A stretch of 64,000 nucleotides of DNA from Sphaerotilus microaerophilus (GTDB lineage Bacteria > Pseudomonadota > Gammaproteobacteria > Burkholderiales > Burkholderiaceae_C), in assembly GCF_023734135.1 (NCBI RefSeq), contig NZ_AP025730.1, forward strand, positions 868,001-932,000, written 5' to 3'. Shown here piece by piece: positions 44,307 to 53,208 of the stretch. The notes under the pieces were generated by a model. It was not told where the DNA came from. It did no database searches and saw nothing but the letters and a program-made list of their open reading frames with translations. The number at the start of each line of letters is the position of its first letter. Position 1 is the stretch's first letter. Both the position numbers and the translations under genes were made by a program.

Positions 44307-45260
44307 ATGAACCTCAAGCAGCTTGAATACTTCGTCCAGGTCGCCGAGCTGGGCAGCTTCAGCCGGGCGGCCCAGGTGCTGGACATCGCCCAGCCCGCGC
44401 TGAGCCGCCAGGTGCGGGCCCTGGAGATCGAGCTGCACGAGACGCTGTTGCTGCGCAATGGCCGCGGCGTGGCGCTCACCGAACCCGGCCGGCGGCTGTT
44501 CGAGCACGGCGTGGCCATCCTCCAGCACGTCGCGCAGGCGCGCGAGGACATGGGCGCCAGCCGCGACGAGCCGGTGGGGCGCATCACCATCGGCCTGCCA
44601 CCCAGCCTCGGGCGCCAGCTCACCCTGCCGCTGATCGACCGCTTCCGCTCCAGCCTGCCCCGTGCCCGCCTGGCGGTGGTCGAGGGACTGACCGCGCACC
44701 TGGCCGAGTGGATCACCTCCGGTCGGGTTGACCTGGCCCTGCTGCACAACCCCGATCCGCACCCGGCTCTGGCCATCACGCCGGTGCTGCAGGAGCACCT
44801 CTGCCTCGTTTCGCCCCGGCCGGCCCAGCCGGCAGGCGCGCCACCGGCCGCCGCCGAGCCCCTGCCCTTTCGTGAACTGGCGGGCTACTCGCTGGTCGTG
44901 CCCGAACGCCAGCACGTCATCGGTGCCCTGCTCGAAACCCAGGCCACGCTGGCCGGGCTGCGCCTGGACATCGCCTGGGAGGTGTCCAGCGTGCCGGCCA
45001 TCATCGACCTGGTCTGTGCCGGCTACGGCCACGCCGTGCTGACCTCCAGTGCGGTGGGTGCCTCGGGCCGCACCCCGGAGCTGCTGGCCCGCCCGCTGGT
45101 CGAACCCAGCCTGACCAGCGTGATCTGCCTGGCCCGTTCGGCCAACAAGCGGCCCACCGCGCTGCTGCGCCAGGCGATGCAGATCCTCACCGAGTTGATC
45201 ACCGCCCTGCCGCAGGAACCGCTGCCCGCCGGGGTGGCTGGATATGCCAAAGCGCGATAG
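44307..45260 (+). CDS. LysR family regulator of the protocatechuate cluster
   Basis: 317 residues. Winged helix at residues 1-60 (LEYFVQVAELGSFSRAAQVLDIAQPALSRQVRALE split over the motif), then the ligand-binding domain. It is read in the same direction as the solute-binding-like gene and ligJ directly downstream, so it is the probable activator of the 4,5-cleavage genes, as LigR/PmdR are elsewhere. The inducer (protocatechuate or gallate) is inferred. Confidence 0.88.
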   Translation: MNLKQLEYFVQVAELGSFSRAAQVLDIAQPALSRQVRALEIELHETLLLRNGRGVALTEPGRRLFEHGVAILQHVAQAREDMGASRDEPVGRITIGLPPSLGRQLTLPLIDRFRSSLPRARLAVVEGLTAHLAEWITSGRVDLALLHNPDPHPALAITPVLQEHLCLVSPRPAQPAGAPPAAAEPLPFRELAGYSLVVPERQHVIGALLETQATLAGLRLDIAWEVSSVPAIIDLVCAGYGHAVLTSSAVGASGRTPELLARPLVEPSLTSVICLARSANKRPTALLRQAMQILTELITALPQEPLPAGVAGYAKAR

Positions 45261-45354
45261 CAGCTAGAAGAAGCCCATCGTGGACGGCATGACTGCCGCC
45301 GCGCAGAATCGCGCGATCCAGACACAGCGCCGGGCCTGACCCGGCTTGGGCACC

Positions 45355-46047
45355 ATGCAGCCGACACCGATCACCGGCATTTCCTCGATGGCCACGCGCA
45401 CGCTGCTCGACGAGTTGGCCCCCGCCTACACCGCCCAGGCCGGCGTGCCGGTGGCGATCGAGTCGGTGGGCGGCGTCGACGCCGCGCGCCGCGTGCAGGA
45501 GGGCGAGGCCTTCGACGTCGTGATCCTCTCGGCCGAGGCCATCGACAAGCTCATCGCCGCCGGCCGGGTGCTGCCGGGCAGCCGGGTGGACCTGGTGCGC
45601 TCCGGCGTCGCGGTGGCGGTGCGCGCCGGTGCGCCGCACCCCGACCTGTCCAGCGAAGAGGCCGTCAAGGCCGCGGTGCGCGCCGCCCGCACCGTGGGCT
45701 ACTCCACCGGCCCGAGCGGCGTGGCGCTGGCCAAGCTGTTCGAGCGCTGGGGCCTGGCCGAGGAGCTCAAGGACCGCACCGTGGTCGCCACCCCCGGCGT
45801 GCCGGTGGGCGCGCTGGTGGCGCGTGGCGACATCGAACTGGGCTTCCAGCAGCTCTCCGAGCTGATCCACGTCCCCGGCATCGACCTGCTGGGCGCGTTG
45901 CCGGACGCCATCCAGATCACCACCACCTTTTCAGCCGGCGTATGCAGCAGCAGCGCCCAGCCCGACGCGGTGCGCGCGATGCTGGCCTACATGGCCTCGC
46001 CGGCCGCCGCCCCCGCCAAGCAGCGCCAGGGCATGGACCCGGCCTGA
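45355..46047 (+). CDS. ModA-like substrate-binding-fold protein without signal peptide
   Basis: 230 residues resembling type-2 periplasmic binding proteins of the molybdate-binding group: LLDELAPAYTAQAGVPVAIES, GEAFDVVILSAEAIDKLIAAGRV, YSTGPSGVALAKLFERWG. The N-terminus (MQPTPITGISSMATR) has no signal peptide or lipobox, so it should stay in the cytoplasm. It sits between the LysR gene and ligJ, 51 bp before the latter. A catabolic or sensory role within the protocatechuate pathway is possible but unknown; no ABC transporter partner is near. Confidence 0.75.
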   Translation: MQPTPITGISSMATRTLLDELAPAYTAQAGVPVAIESVGGVDAARRVQEGEAFDVVILSAEAIDKLIAAGRVLPGSRVDLVRSGVAVAVRAGAPHPDLSSEEAVKAAVRAARTVGYSTGPSGVALAKLFERWGLAEELKDRTVVATPGVPVGALVARGDIELGFQQLSELIHVPGIDLLGALPDAIQITTTFSAGVCSSSAQPDAVRAMLAYMASPAAAPAKQRQGMDPA

Positions 46048-46098
46048 GTCGCAGCGCAGGCCTTTCCACCGAACCGAATTTCCCCAGGAGACCCCGAC

Positions 46099-47127
46099 AT
46101 GATCATCGACGTCCACGGCCACTACACCACCGCGCCCAAGGCGCTGGAAAACTGGCGCAACCAGCAGATCGCCGGCATCCAGGACCCGGCCGTGATGCCG
46201 AAGGTCGCCGACCTGAAGATCAGCGATGACGAGTTGCGCGAGACCATCGAGCTCAACCAGCTGGCCAAGATGCGTGAGCGCGGCAGCGACCTGACCATCT
46301 TCAGCCCGCGCGCCAGCTTCATGGCTCACCACATCGGCGACTTCAACGTGTCGAGCACCTGGGCCGCGATCTGCAACGAGCTCTGCTACCGCGTCAGCCA
46401 GCTCTTCCCTGACCACTTCGTCCCGGCCGCCATGCTGCCGCAGAGCCCGGGCGTGGACCCCGCCACCTGCATCCCCGAGCTGGTCAAGTGCGTCGAGCAG
46501 TACGGCAACGTCGGCCTGAACCTCAACCCGGACCCCTCCGGCGGCCACTGGACCAGCCCGCCGCTGACCGACCGCAGCTGGTACCCCATCTACGAGAAGA
46601 TGGTCGAGTACGACATCCCGGCGATGATCCACGTCAGCACCAGCTGCAACGCCTGCTTCCACACCACCGGCGCGCACTACCTGAACGCCGACACCACCGC
46701 CTTCATGCAGTGCCTGCAGGGCGACCTGTTCAAGGACTTCCCGACCCTGAAGTTCCTGATCCCGCACGGCGGTGGCGCAGTGCCCTACCACTGGGGGCGT
46801 TTCCGCGGCCTGGCGCAGGAGCTGAAGAAGCCCTTGATCGACGATCACCTGCTCAACAACATCTACTTCGACACCTGCGTCTACCACCAGCCCGGCATCG
46901 ACCTGCTGACCAAGGTGATCCCGGTCAAGAACGTGCTGTTCGCCAGCGAGATGATCGGCGCCGTGCGCGGCATCGACCCGCAGACCGGCCACTACTACGA
47001 CGACACCAAGCGCTACATCGAGGCCTCCACCCTCCTCACCGCCGAGGAGAAGTTGATGGTCTACGAAGGCAACGCCCGCCGCGTGTTCAGCCGCCTGGAC
47101 GCGCAGCTGAAGGCCAGGGGGCGTTGA
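46099..47127 (+). CDS. ligJ: 4-oxalomesaconate hydratase
   Basis: 342-residue amidohydrolase-fold enzyme that hydrates 4-oxalomesaconate to 4-carboxy-4-hydroxy-2-oxoadipate. Metal-site motifs are DVHGHY at the N-terminus, IHVSTSCNACFH, LIPHGGGAVPYHWGRF and the acidic SEMIGAV near residue 290. The length and the SPRASFMAHHIG segment match LigJ rather than other decarboxylase-type members. AGGAG precedes the ATG. Separated from the other lig genes by 5 kb. Confidence 0.93.
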   Translation: MIIDVHGHYTTAPKALENWRNQQIAGIQDPAVMPKVADLKISDDELRETIELNQLAKMRERGSDLTIFSPRASFMAHHIGDFNVSSTWAAICNELCYRVSQLFPDHFVPAAMLPQSPGVDPATCIPELVKCVEQYGNVGLNLNPDPSGGHWTSPPLTDRSWYPIYEKMVEYDIPAMIHVSTSCNACFHTTGAHYLNADTTAFMQCLQGDLFKDFPTLKFLIPHGGGAVPYHWGRFRGLAQELKKPLIDDHLLNNIYFDTCVYHQPGIDLLTKVIPVKNVLFASEMIGAVRGIDPQTGHYYDDTKRYIEASTLLTAEEKLMVYEGNARRVFSRLDAQLKARGR

Positions 47128-47196
47128 GCCATCAATGGTCTCGCTCTTCGAATCACGGGGGCGAGTTCGATGACGAACGTGCGCCGCTCCACGAGT

Positions 47197-48429
47197 TCAC
47201 GGGGAGTCCTTGCTTGTCTCTGATAGGGAAGGATGGTCCTGTGCGGCCCATTCCGGTGCCGGGCCGGTGTCGGGAAGCATGTCGAAATCGACGGGGCGCG
47301 ACATTACCAGCGACGGCACCATGGTCGCCAGCCCGGCATAGACGAGCAGCGCGCCATAGAGGGTGTCCGAGATCCCGAACCTCTCACTCAAGATGCTGGC
47401 CAGCACCAGCGTGAAGATGAGCGTTGGCGTCAACGCAGCCGACACCCGCAAGCTGACCGTCGCGGATTCACCCCGGATCAGGCGCCTCTGCGCCCAGACC
47501 AGCCCCACGCGACAGGGCACGATGATCAGCGCGAGGGCGGCGCCCAGCAAGACAGCATCACCGGTCATCGCATCCCTGGGCACACCCATGCCCTTGTGGA
47601 AGAAGTAGAAGGGGATGAAGAAGGAGGCAAACATCCGGATGGCATGCAGGTTGCCGTCCGATGCCAGGGTGGGCATGCGCACGCGCAGCAGGCGCGCAAT
47701 GAATCCGGCCAGGAAGGCTCCGACGAGGTAATAGACCCCCAGCTTGTAGGTCAGGAAGGCTGCGATGACGCCCACCATCACCAGTAGCGAAAACTCCGAC
47801 CCTCGGGCATAGGGGACAACGAAGCGTCCCAGGCCCAACAGGATCAGGGGCAGTGCAACGACCATCGCAGCCAGCGCCACGGACGACCAGGCCAGGTTGC
47901 TGACCGAAGACGACTGCAAGACGATGAACAGAACCAGCAGCGCCAGAATCTCTCCGCTGATGGCCTTCATTCGGATCCAATAGCGTTCCTCGTCGTCCAA
48001 GTCGAGCGCCGCGAGGGTGTCGAGGATGAAACCCGCAGAGGGTGTCAGCACGGCCAGCCCAAGCAGCACCGAGGTCTGCCAGGACAGGTCCAGGTAGTGG
48101 GTCAGGCCATAGGCTGCCGTGCCCAGTGTCACCAGGCGCAAGAGCGCATGCCGCGCCAGTGGCCACTTTCCTTTCGCAAAGTCAGAGAGATCGATCTCCA
48201 GGCCTGCAAACAGAAAGAGCGAGGAGATGCCCAAGGTCGCCAGAAGCGCGAGGGTCGCGTCCTGGGTGTGGTTCTCCAGCGCGAGCGCTGCCGCTATCCC
48301 CAGGGCAAAGCTGCTCAGCGGCGCCGGCAGGCGCCATCGCTGCAGCATGCGGGGCAGCACCATCAGCGCAATGATCAGCGCCAACAGGGCCACTTCCCGA
48401 GTGATGGCGGGCAAATCGACGATGTTCAT
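47197..48429 (-). CDS. cation:proton antiporter, CPA2 family
   Basis: 410 residues with about twelve hydrophobic helices. It shows the CPA2-type signatures FLFAGLEIDL and LAVLTPSAGF, and GAFLAGFIARLL. The start at 48427-48429 (MNIVD) is preferred to the upstream GTG-type alternatives. The tail is short and lacks an RCK domain. It exchanges Na+ or K+ for protons at the inner membrane; ion choice is not evident. It lies between the two blocks of the aromatic pathway and is read the other way. Confidence 0.9.
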   Translation of the reverse strand: MNIVDLPAITREVALLALIIALMVLPRMLQRWRLPAPLSSFALGIAAALALENHTQDATLALLATLGISSLFLFAGLEIDLSDFAKGKWPLARHALLRLVTLGTAAYGLTHYLDLSWQTSVLLGLAVLTPSAGFILDTLAALDLDDEERYWIRMKAISGEILALLVLFIVLQSSSVSNLAWSSVALAAMVVALPLILLGLGRFVVPYARGSEFSLLVMVGVIAAFLTYKLGVYYLVGAFLAGFIARLLRVRMPTLASDGNLHAIRMFASFFIPFYFFHKGMGVPRDAMTGDAVLLGAALALIIVPCRVGLVWAQRRLIRGESATVSLRVSAALTPTLIFTLVLASILSERFGISDTLYGALLVYAGLATMVPSLVMSRPVDFDMLPDTGPAPEWAAQDHPSLSETSKDSP

Positions 48430-48608
48430 TGTTTCGGCTCGAAGACGGTACATCCATCGGGAACGTGACGGACATCTTGACTCTACCAGTGGCCCTGTGA
48501 TCCGCCATTGATCAAGTCGCAGCCCATCGGTTGGCCCGGCATCAGCGACTCCCAGGTGCTTAATGAACCCATCCGCTCACTCACCCCTATCCGCAGCGAG
48601 ACCCCGCC

Positions 48609-49787
48609 ATGCGACTCATCTTTGACGCCGACCACGAGCAGTTCCGCGACGCCGCGCGGCGCTTCTTCCTGAACGAACTGGCGCCGCACGTGGAGCGCTG
48701 GCGCGAGCAGGGCTTCGTGGACCGCTGGGCCTTCGAGAAGGCGGGCTCGCTGGGCTACCTGCTGACCTGGGCGGACGAGAAGTACGGCGGGGCCGGGATG
48801 AGCGACCTGCGCTACGAACAGATCCTCGTCGAGGAGTGCGTGCGCCAGGCCGACATCGGCATCTACTTCAACCTGCACTCCACCGTGGTGGCGCCCTACA
48901 TCGCCGAGATCGGCGACGAAGCGCAGCGCGAGCGCTTCCTGCCCAAGGCGATCAGCGGCGAGCACATCCTGGCGATTGCGATGACCGAGCCGGCCGCCGG
49001 CAGCGACCTGGCCGGGATGCGGACCAAGGCGGTGCGTGCCCATGACGGGGAGGGCGACGACTGGATCCTCAACGGCTCCAAGATCTACATCTCCAACGGC
49101 ATGCAGGCCGACGTGGTGGTGGTGGCGGCGCGCACCTCCAGCGAGTCGAAGCCCGAGTCACGTCACACGATCGGCCTGTTCATCGTCGAGGCGGGCATGG
49201 CCGGCTTCAGCCGCGGCAAGAAGCTCAAGAAGATGGGCCTGCCGGCGCAGGACACGGCGGAGCTCTTCTTCGAGAACGTGCGCGTGCCGGCGGCCAACGT
49301 GCTGGGCGACCCGACGCGGGGCTTCCAGCACATGGCGCGGCTGCTGGCCAAGGAACGGCTGAGCCTGGCGATGACCTCGATGGCGCACGCGCAGACGGCC
49401 TTCGACCTGACGCTGGACTTCGTGAAGGAGCGCCAGGCCTTCGGCCGGCCGATCGGCGCGTTCCAGAACAGCCGCTTCGTGCTGGCACAGCTGCGCAGCG
49501 AGCTGGATGCGGTGCAGTGCTTCGTCGACCAGTGCGTGCTGCTGGCGAACGACCGGAAGCTGGACGCCGACACCGGCGCCAAGGCCAAGCTGCTCGCCAC
49601 CGACCTGGAAGGCCGCGTCATCGACGCCTGCCTGCAGCTGCACGGCGGCGCGGGCTACATGGACGAGTACCGCATCAGCCGCATGTACACCGACGCCCGG
49701 GTGTCGCGCATCTTCGCCGGCACCAACGAGATCATGAAGGAGATCATCGGCCGCGGGCTGGGGCTCGACGAGCGGGCCGCGCGCTGA
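48609..49787 (+). CDS. acyl-CoA dehydrogenase, LCAD/IVD-like active site
   Basis: 392-residue FAD enzyme that introduces the alpha-beta double bond in acyl-CoA. It has the signatures AMTEPAAGSDLAGM, RQAFGRPIGAFQNSRF and LQLHGGAGYMDEYRISRMYTDAR. The C-terminal position that holds the catalytic Glu in medium-chain enzymes is Ala (FAGTNEIMKEI); the base is then probably Glu249 in LAKERLSLA, as in long-chain and isovaleryl-CoA enzymes. It faces a CoA ligase and a MarR gene, suggesting arylpropanoyl-CoA or fatty acyl-CoA as substrate. Confidence 0.92.
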   Translation: MRLIFDADHEQFRDAARRFFLNELAPHVERWREQGFVDRWAFEKAGSLGYLLTWADEKYGGAGMSDLRYEQILVEECVRQADIGIYFNLHSTVVAPYIAEIGDEAQRERFLPKAISGEHILAIAMTEPAAGSDLAGMRTKAVRAHDGEGDDWILNGSKIYISNGMQADVVVVAARTSSESKPESRHTIGLFIVEAGMAGFSRGKKLKKMGLPAQDTAELFFENVRVPAANVLGDPTRGFQHMARLLAKERLSLAMTSMAHAQTAFDLTLDFVKERQAFGRPIGAFQNSRFVLAQLRSELDAVQCFVDQCVLLANDRKLDADTGAKAKLLATDLEGRVIDACLQLHGGAGYMDEYRISRMYTDARVSRIFAGTNEIMKEIIGRGLGLDERAAR

Positions 49788-49874
49788 CGACGCACAGCGC
49801 GTGGGCGCCTGCGGGCGCTCCGCTCTCCGCGGAAGTCACGGGCGCGGAGCCCCGGCCGCCGGGGTCATCCGCCG

Positions 49875-51644
49875 TCAGGCCTTGGCCACCGTGCCCTGCG
49901 AATCCCGCGCGTCCTGCTCCGCCTGCAGCGTGCGCCACATCAGCTTGCCGGTGGCGCTGCGGGGCAGGGTGGTGACGAACTCCACCTGGCGCGGCACCTT
50001 GTAGACGGCCATGTGCTCGCGGCACCAGGCGATGACCTCCTCGGGCGTCACGGCCACGGGCGCCCCGTTGGCATCCGTGCGCAGGATGATGCAGGCCTTG
50101 ACGCTCTCGCCGCGGTAGGGGTCGCGGGTGGCGATGATGCAGACCTCCTGCACCGCCGGATGTTTGTGCAGCAGCGCCTCCACCTCGGCCGGCCAGACCT
50201 TGAAGCCGCTGGCGTTGATCATGCGCTTGAGGCGGTCGGCCATGGTGAAGTAGCCGTCGGCATCCACCCGGCCCAGGTCGCCGGTGCGGAACCAGCGCAG
50301 GCCGTCGCGCTCGAAGAACGCCGATGCGGTGGCCTGGGGCTGCTGCCAGTAGCCGGCAAAGAGCTGCGGGCCGCTGACGACGATCTCGCCGACCTCGCCT
50401 GCCGGCAGGGGCTGCAGGGTGTCGGGGTCGACCACCTCGGCACGGGTGCTGATGTAGGGGATGCCCAGGCATTGGCGGCGCGCACCGCCGCGCGGGTTGT
50501 TGTGGGTCGGCGCGGCGGTCTCGGTCAGGCCGTAGCCTTCGAGGTACTCCAGGCCGAACTCCTGCTTCAGCCGGGTGGCCACGGCCTCGGGCATCGCGGC
50601 ACCCCCGCCGCCGATGTAGCGCAGGCTGGAGAGGTCGTAGCGGGCCAGGTCCGGGGCGCCGAGCAGGTCGATCACCATCGTGGGGATGTTCGGCCAGTGG
50701 GTCACGCGCTGCTGCGAGATCGCTGCAGCGGCCACGTCGCGGTCCCAGCGCGGCAGCAGCACGATCGAGGCGCCGTGGCGGATCGACGCCAGCATCGCCA
50801 TCACCATGCCGGTGATGTGGAACATCGGCACGACGATCAGCATCACGTCGCCCTCGCGCAGGTCGTGCCACCAGCGGCTGGACAGGGCGTTGTGCAGCAA
50901 CGAGGCGTGGCTGTGCATGCAGCCCTTGGCCGCGCCGGTGGTGCCGCTGGTGTAGGGCAGGATGGCCAGGTCGCGGCCGTGGGTGAGCAGCTCGCCGGGG
51001 CGCTGGCCGCGCGCCAGCACCTCGGTCCACTCATGCAGTTCCAGCCTCGTACCCTGCTTCGGCTGCGGCCGGGTGCGGCGCTCGAGTAGCCAGCCGCGCC
51101 AGTAGGCCGGCCAGGTGGTGGCGCGCTGGGCAGCATCGGCGCTGAGCACGTCGGTGAAGTCGAAGGTGATGAGGTGCTGCAGGGCCTGCTCGGGCGCCAC
51201 CTCGTCGTTCGCCCGGACCAGCTCGCCGACGATGTCGCCGGAGGCAATCGCCCAACGCGCGCCGGAGTCGGTGATGTAGTGGCCCAGCTCGTCGGCCCGG
51301 TTCATCGGGTTGACCGGCACCACCACGGCGTTGGCCCGCAGGATGGCGTGGAAGGCGATGACGAAGGGCGGGCAGTTCTGCATGAACAGCAGCACGCGGT
51401 CGCCGGTGCCCACGCCCATGGCCTGGAGGGCGCCGGCCAGTGCCTCGGCCTGCTCGGCCAGCTCGGCCCAGGTGGTGCGGCGGCCGAGGAAATCGAGCCC
51501 CACCTCGTCGGGCTGCGTCTCGGCGCGGCGCGCCAGCCCGAGCCAGAGCGACTCGTCGGGCACGTCCAGCGCGCGCGGCACGCCAGCGGGCCAGTGGGCG
51601 TGGTGCGGGGCCTCGGGCGGCGGGGCATTCCGGAAGACGGTCAT
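49875..51644 (-). CDS. AMP-binding acyl/aryl-CoA ligase
   Basis: 589 residues of the ANL superfamily: activates a carboxylic acid to the acyl-AMP and then to the CoA thioester. Motifs are LPYTSGTTGAAKGCMHSH (P-loop), EGYGLTETAAPTHNNP, the hinge FRTGDLGRVDADGYF, and the catalytic lysine in RSATGKLMWR. The substrate cannot be read from the motifs; a hydroxycinnamate-type acid or fatty acid is possible. It is divergent from a MarR gene and convergent with the acyl-CoA dehydrogenase. Confidence 0.92.
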   Translation of the reverse strand: MTVFRNAPPPEAPHHAHWPAGVPRALDVPDESLWLGLARRAETQPDEVGLDFLGRRTTWAELAEQAEALAGALQAMGVGTGDRVLLFMQNCPPFVIAFHAILRANAVVVPVNPMNRADELGHYITDSGARWAIASGDIVGELVRANDEVAPEQALQHLITFDFTDVLSADAAQRATTWPAYWRGWLLERRTRPQPKQGTRLELHEWTEVLARGQRPGELLTHGRDLAILPYTSGTTGAAKGCMHSHASLLHNALSSRWWHDLREGDVMLIVVPMFHITGMVMAMLASIRHGASIVLLPRWDRDVAAAAISQQRVTHWPNIPTMVIDLLGAPDLARYDLSSLRYIGGGGAAMPEAVATRLKQEFGLEYLEGYGLTETAAPTHNNPRGGARRQCLGIPYISTRAEVVDPDTLQPLPAGEVGEIVVSGPQLFAGYWQQPQATASAFFERDGLRWFRTGDLGRVDADGYFTMADRLKRMINASGFKVWPAEVEALLHKHPAVQEVCIIATRDPYRGESVKACIILRTDANGAPVAVTPEEVIAWCREHMAVYKVPRQVEFVTTLPRSATGKLMWRTLQAEQDARDSQGTVAKA

Positions 51645-51661
51645 GGCGCGCGACGGATAAA

Positions 51662-51676
51662 GTCAATGAGATTGAC
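51662..51676. promoter_or_regulatory. probable MarR operator between CoA ligase and marR-type gene
   Basis: GTCAAT-GAG-ATTGAC, a perfect 6-bp inverted repeat with a 3-bp spacer, 17 bp upstream of the ligase start. TTGACA (51672-51677) and, on the other strand, GATAAT (51677-51682) overlap it and could be promoter boxes, so a bound dimer would block transcription. Confidence 0.6.
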
Positions 51677-51831
51677 ATTATCGACACCCGATGCGCGTGT
51701 GGCATGTCGCCTGTGTGAAAGCCGGCGAGGGGATGGTGGTGGGCGTGGCGGCGGCGTCGGGAGGCGCTGGGGCGCGGACAATGTGGGGCCGAGCGGTCCC
51801 TTGGCGCCCCTCCAACCCCTTGCTGCCACCG

Positions 51832-52242
51832 ATGAAGCCCCTGCGCACGCTGCTTGCCCAACGCTATGCCTGGCTGGAGAACCGCCTGCACGTCGGTGCC
51901 GAGCAGGCGGGCTACGGCTACGTCACCCCGGCGATGTCGCGCATGTTCGGCCAGATGGGCCGCGAGCCGGTGAGCCTGTCGGAGCTGGCGCGGCGGCTCA
52001 TCGTCTCGCGCCAGGCGGTGCACCAGCTGGCCAACGAGGCGCTGCGCCACGGGCTGGTGGAGCTGGTCGCGAGCCCGACCAACCGCCGGGTGCGCCTGCT
52101 GAAGTTCACGCCCCAGGGCGAGGCGATGTTCGCCAGCGGCACACAGGGCCTGCGCGAGATCGAGCGGCAACTGGCCGAGCGCATTGGCGCCGACGACATG
52201 GCCGAGCTGCTGCGCATCCTGGCGAAGGACTGGGGCGACTGA
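51832..52242 (+). CDS. MarR family transcriptional regulator
   Basis: 136 residues with the MarR winged helix: PVSLSELARRLIVSRQAVHQLANEALRHGLVE and the wing SPTNRRVRLLKFTPQG. The start is ATG 51832. Divergent from the CoA ligase with an operator-like repeat in the spacer. MarR repressors such as HcaR, CouR and FerC answer to hydroxycinnamoyl-CoA, which fits a neighbouring CoA ligase; this link is inference. ligK follows 149 bp downstream. Confidence 0.9.
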   Translation: MKPLRTLLAQRYAWLENRLHVGAEQAGYGYVTPAMSRMFGQMGREPVSLSELARRLIVSRQAVHQLANEALRHGLVELVASPTNRRVRLLKFTPQGEAMFASGTQGLREIERQLAERIGADDMAELLRILAKDWGD

Positions 52243-52391
52243 GCGCATCCATCGCCCATGCCGATCCGGGATAGCTGCTAGTCTTCGATTTGCGTTGTCG
52301 GCATGGCCGGGGGTGGTCAGAATGCACCGTTTCCCGCCCGTTCCCTGGCCCTCCCGGCCCCATCCGCAGCCCATTCGCAGGACATCCCGCC

Positions 52392-53075
52392 ATGTACGAA
52401 CTCGGTGTCGTCTACCGCAACATCACCCGTGCCGACCGCGCTGCTGCCGATGCGCTGGCCGCCTTCGGCTCGGCCACTGTGCACGAGGCCATGGGCCGCG
52501 TCGGCCTGCTCAAGCCCTACATGCGGCCGATCTTCGGCGGTGCGCAGGTGTCGGGCACGGCAGTGACGGTGCTGCTGCACCCGGGTGACAACTGGATGAT
52601 GCACGTCGCAGCCGAGCAGATCCAGCCCGGCGACATCGTGGTGGCGGCGGTCACCGCGGAGTGCACCGACGGCTACTTCGGTGACCTGCTGGCCACCAGC
52701 TTCCAGGCCCGCGGTGCACGCGCCCTGGTGATCGACGCCGGCGTGCGCGACGTGAAGGAGCTGACGCGCATGGACTTCCCGGTCTGGAGCAAAGCCATCA
52801 GCTCGAAGGGCACCATCAAGGCCACGCTCGGCTCGGTGAACATCCCGGTGGTCTGCGCCGGCATGCTGGTGAACCCGGGTGACGTGATCGTCGCGGACGA
52901 CGACGGCGTGGTCTGCGTGCCCCGTGCGGTGGCGCAGAAGACGCTGGAGGCGGCCGCGGCCCGCGAGGCCAACGAAGGCGCCAAGCGCGAGAAGCTGGCC
53001 GCCGGCGTGCTGGGCCTGGACATGTACAAGATGCGCGAGCCGCTGGCGGCCGCCGGCCTGAAGTACATCGACTGA
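52392..53075 (+). CDS. ligK: 4-carboxy-4-hydroxy-2-oxoadipate aldolase
   Basis: 227-residue class II aldolase of the HMG/CHA (RraA-like) fold. It splits 4-carboxy-4-hydroxy-2-oxoadipate to pyruvate and oxaloacetate and can decarboxylate oxaloacetate. Features: [34 protein letters not shown] with the catalytic Arg and metal-binding Asp, and [17 protein letters not shown]. The start is ATG 52392; a longer frame upstream has no family similarity. First gene of the second lig block. Confidence 0.94.
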   Translation: MYELGVVYRNITRADRAAADALAAFGSATVHEAMGRVGLLKPYMRPIFGGAQVSGTAVTVLLHPGDNWMMHVAAEQIQPGDIVVAAVTAECTDGYFGDLLATSFQARGARALVIDAGVRDVKELTRMDFPVWSKAISSKGTIKATLGSVNIPVVCAGMLVNPGDVIVADDDGVVCVPRAVAQKTLEAAAAREANEGAKREKLAAGVLGLDMYKMREPLAAAGLKYID

Positions 53076-53112
53076 GTCGCACCATGCATCTTCCTGCTGC
53101 GCGGCTCGATCT

Positions 53113-53162
53113 GGCACCTGCGCTGCTCGCCGTACGAGAGTACGGCTGCGCTGCTCGGCACC
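53113..53162. repeat. structured extragenic element between ligK and the DUF1932 gene
   Basis: A perfect hairpin, GCCGTAC-GAGA-GTACGGC (53129-53146), is flanked by a 12-bp direct repeat CTGCGCTGCTCG (53118-53129 and 53146-53157) and by GGCACC on both outer sides. The 133-bp gap contains nothing else recognisable. The compact arrangement suggests a dispersed small repeat of the REP/MITE-like kind or an mRNA stability hairpin within the operon. Confidence 0.6.
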
Positions 53163-53208
53163 ACCTCGAACCGCTCGCGACGGAATCTGCACGATGCGAC
53201 GGGCTGCA

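Noticed and set aside
45355..46047. Molybdate transporter ModA serving the Tor/Mob locus
   Set aside because: It lacks a signal peptide, is 20 kb from the tor genes and has no modB or modC beside it.
49788..49874. Strong terminator between acyl-CoA dehydrogenase and CoA ligase
   Set aside because: There are several GC-rich inverted repeats (for example CCCCGGC/CCGGGG) but no T-tract on either strand.
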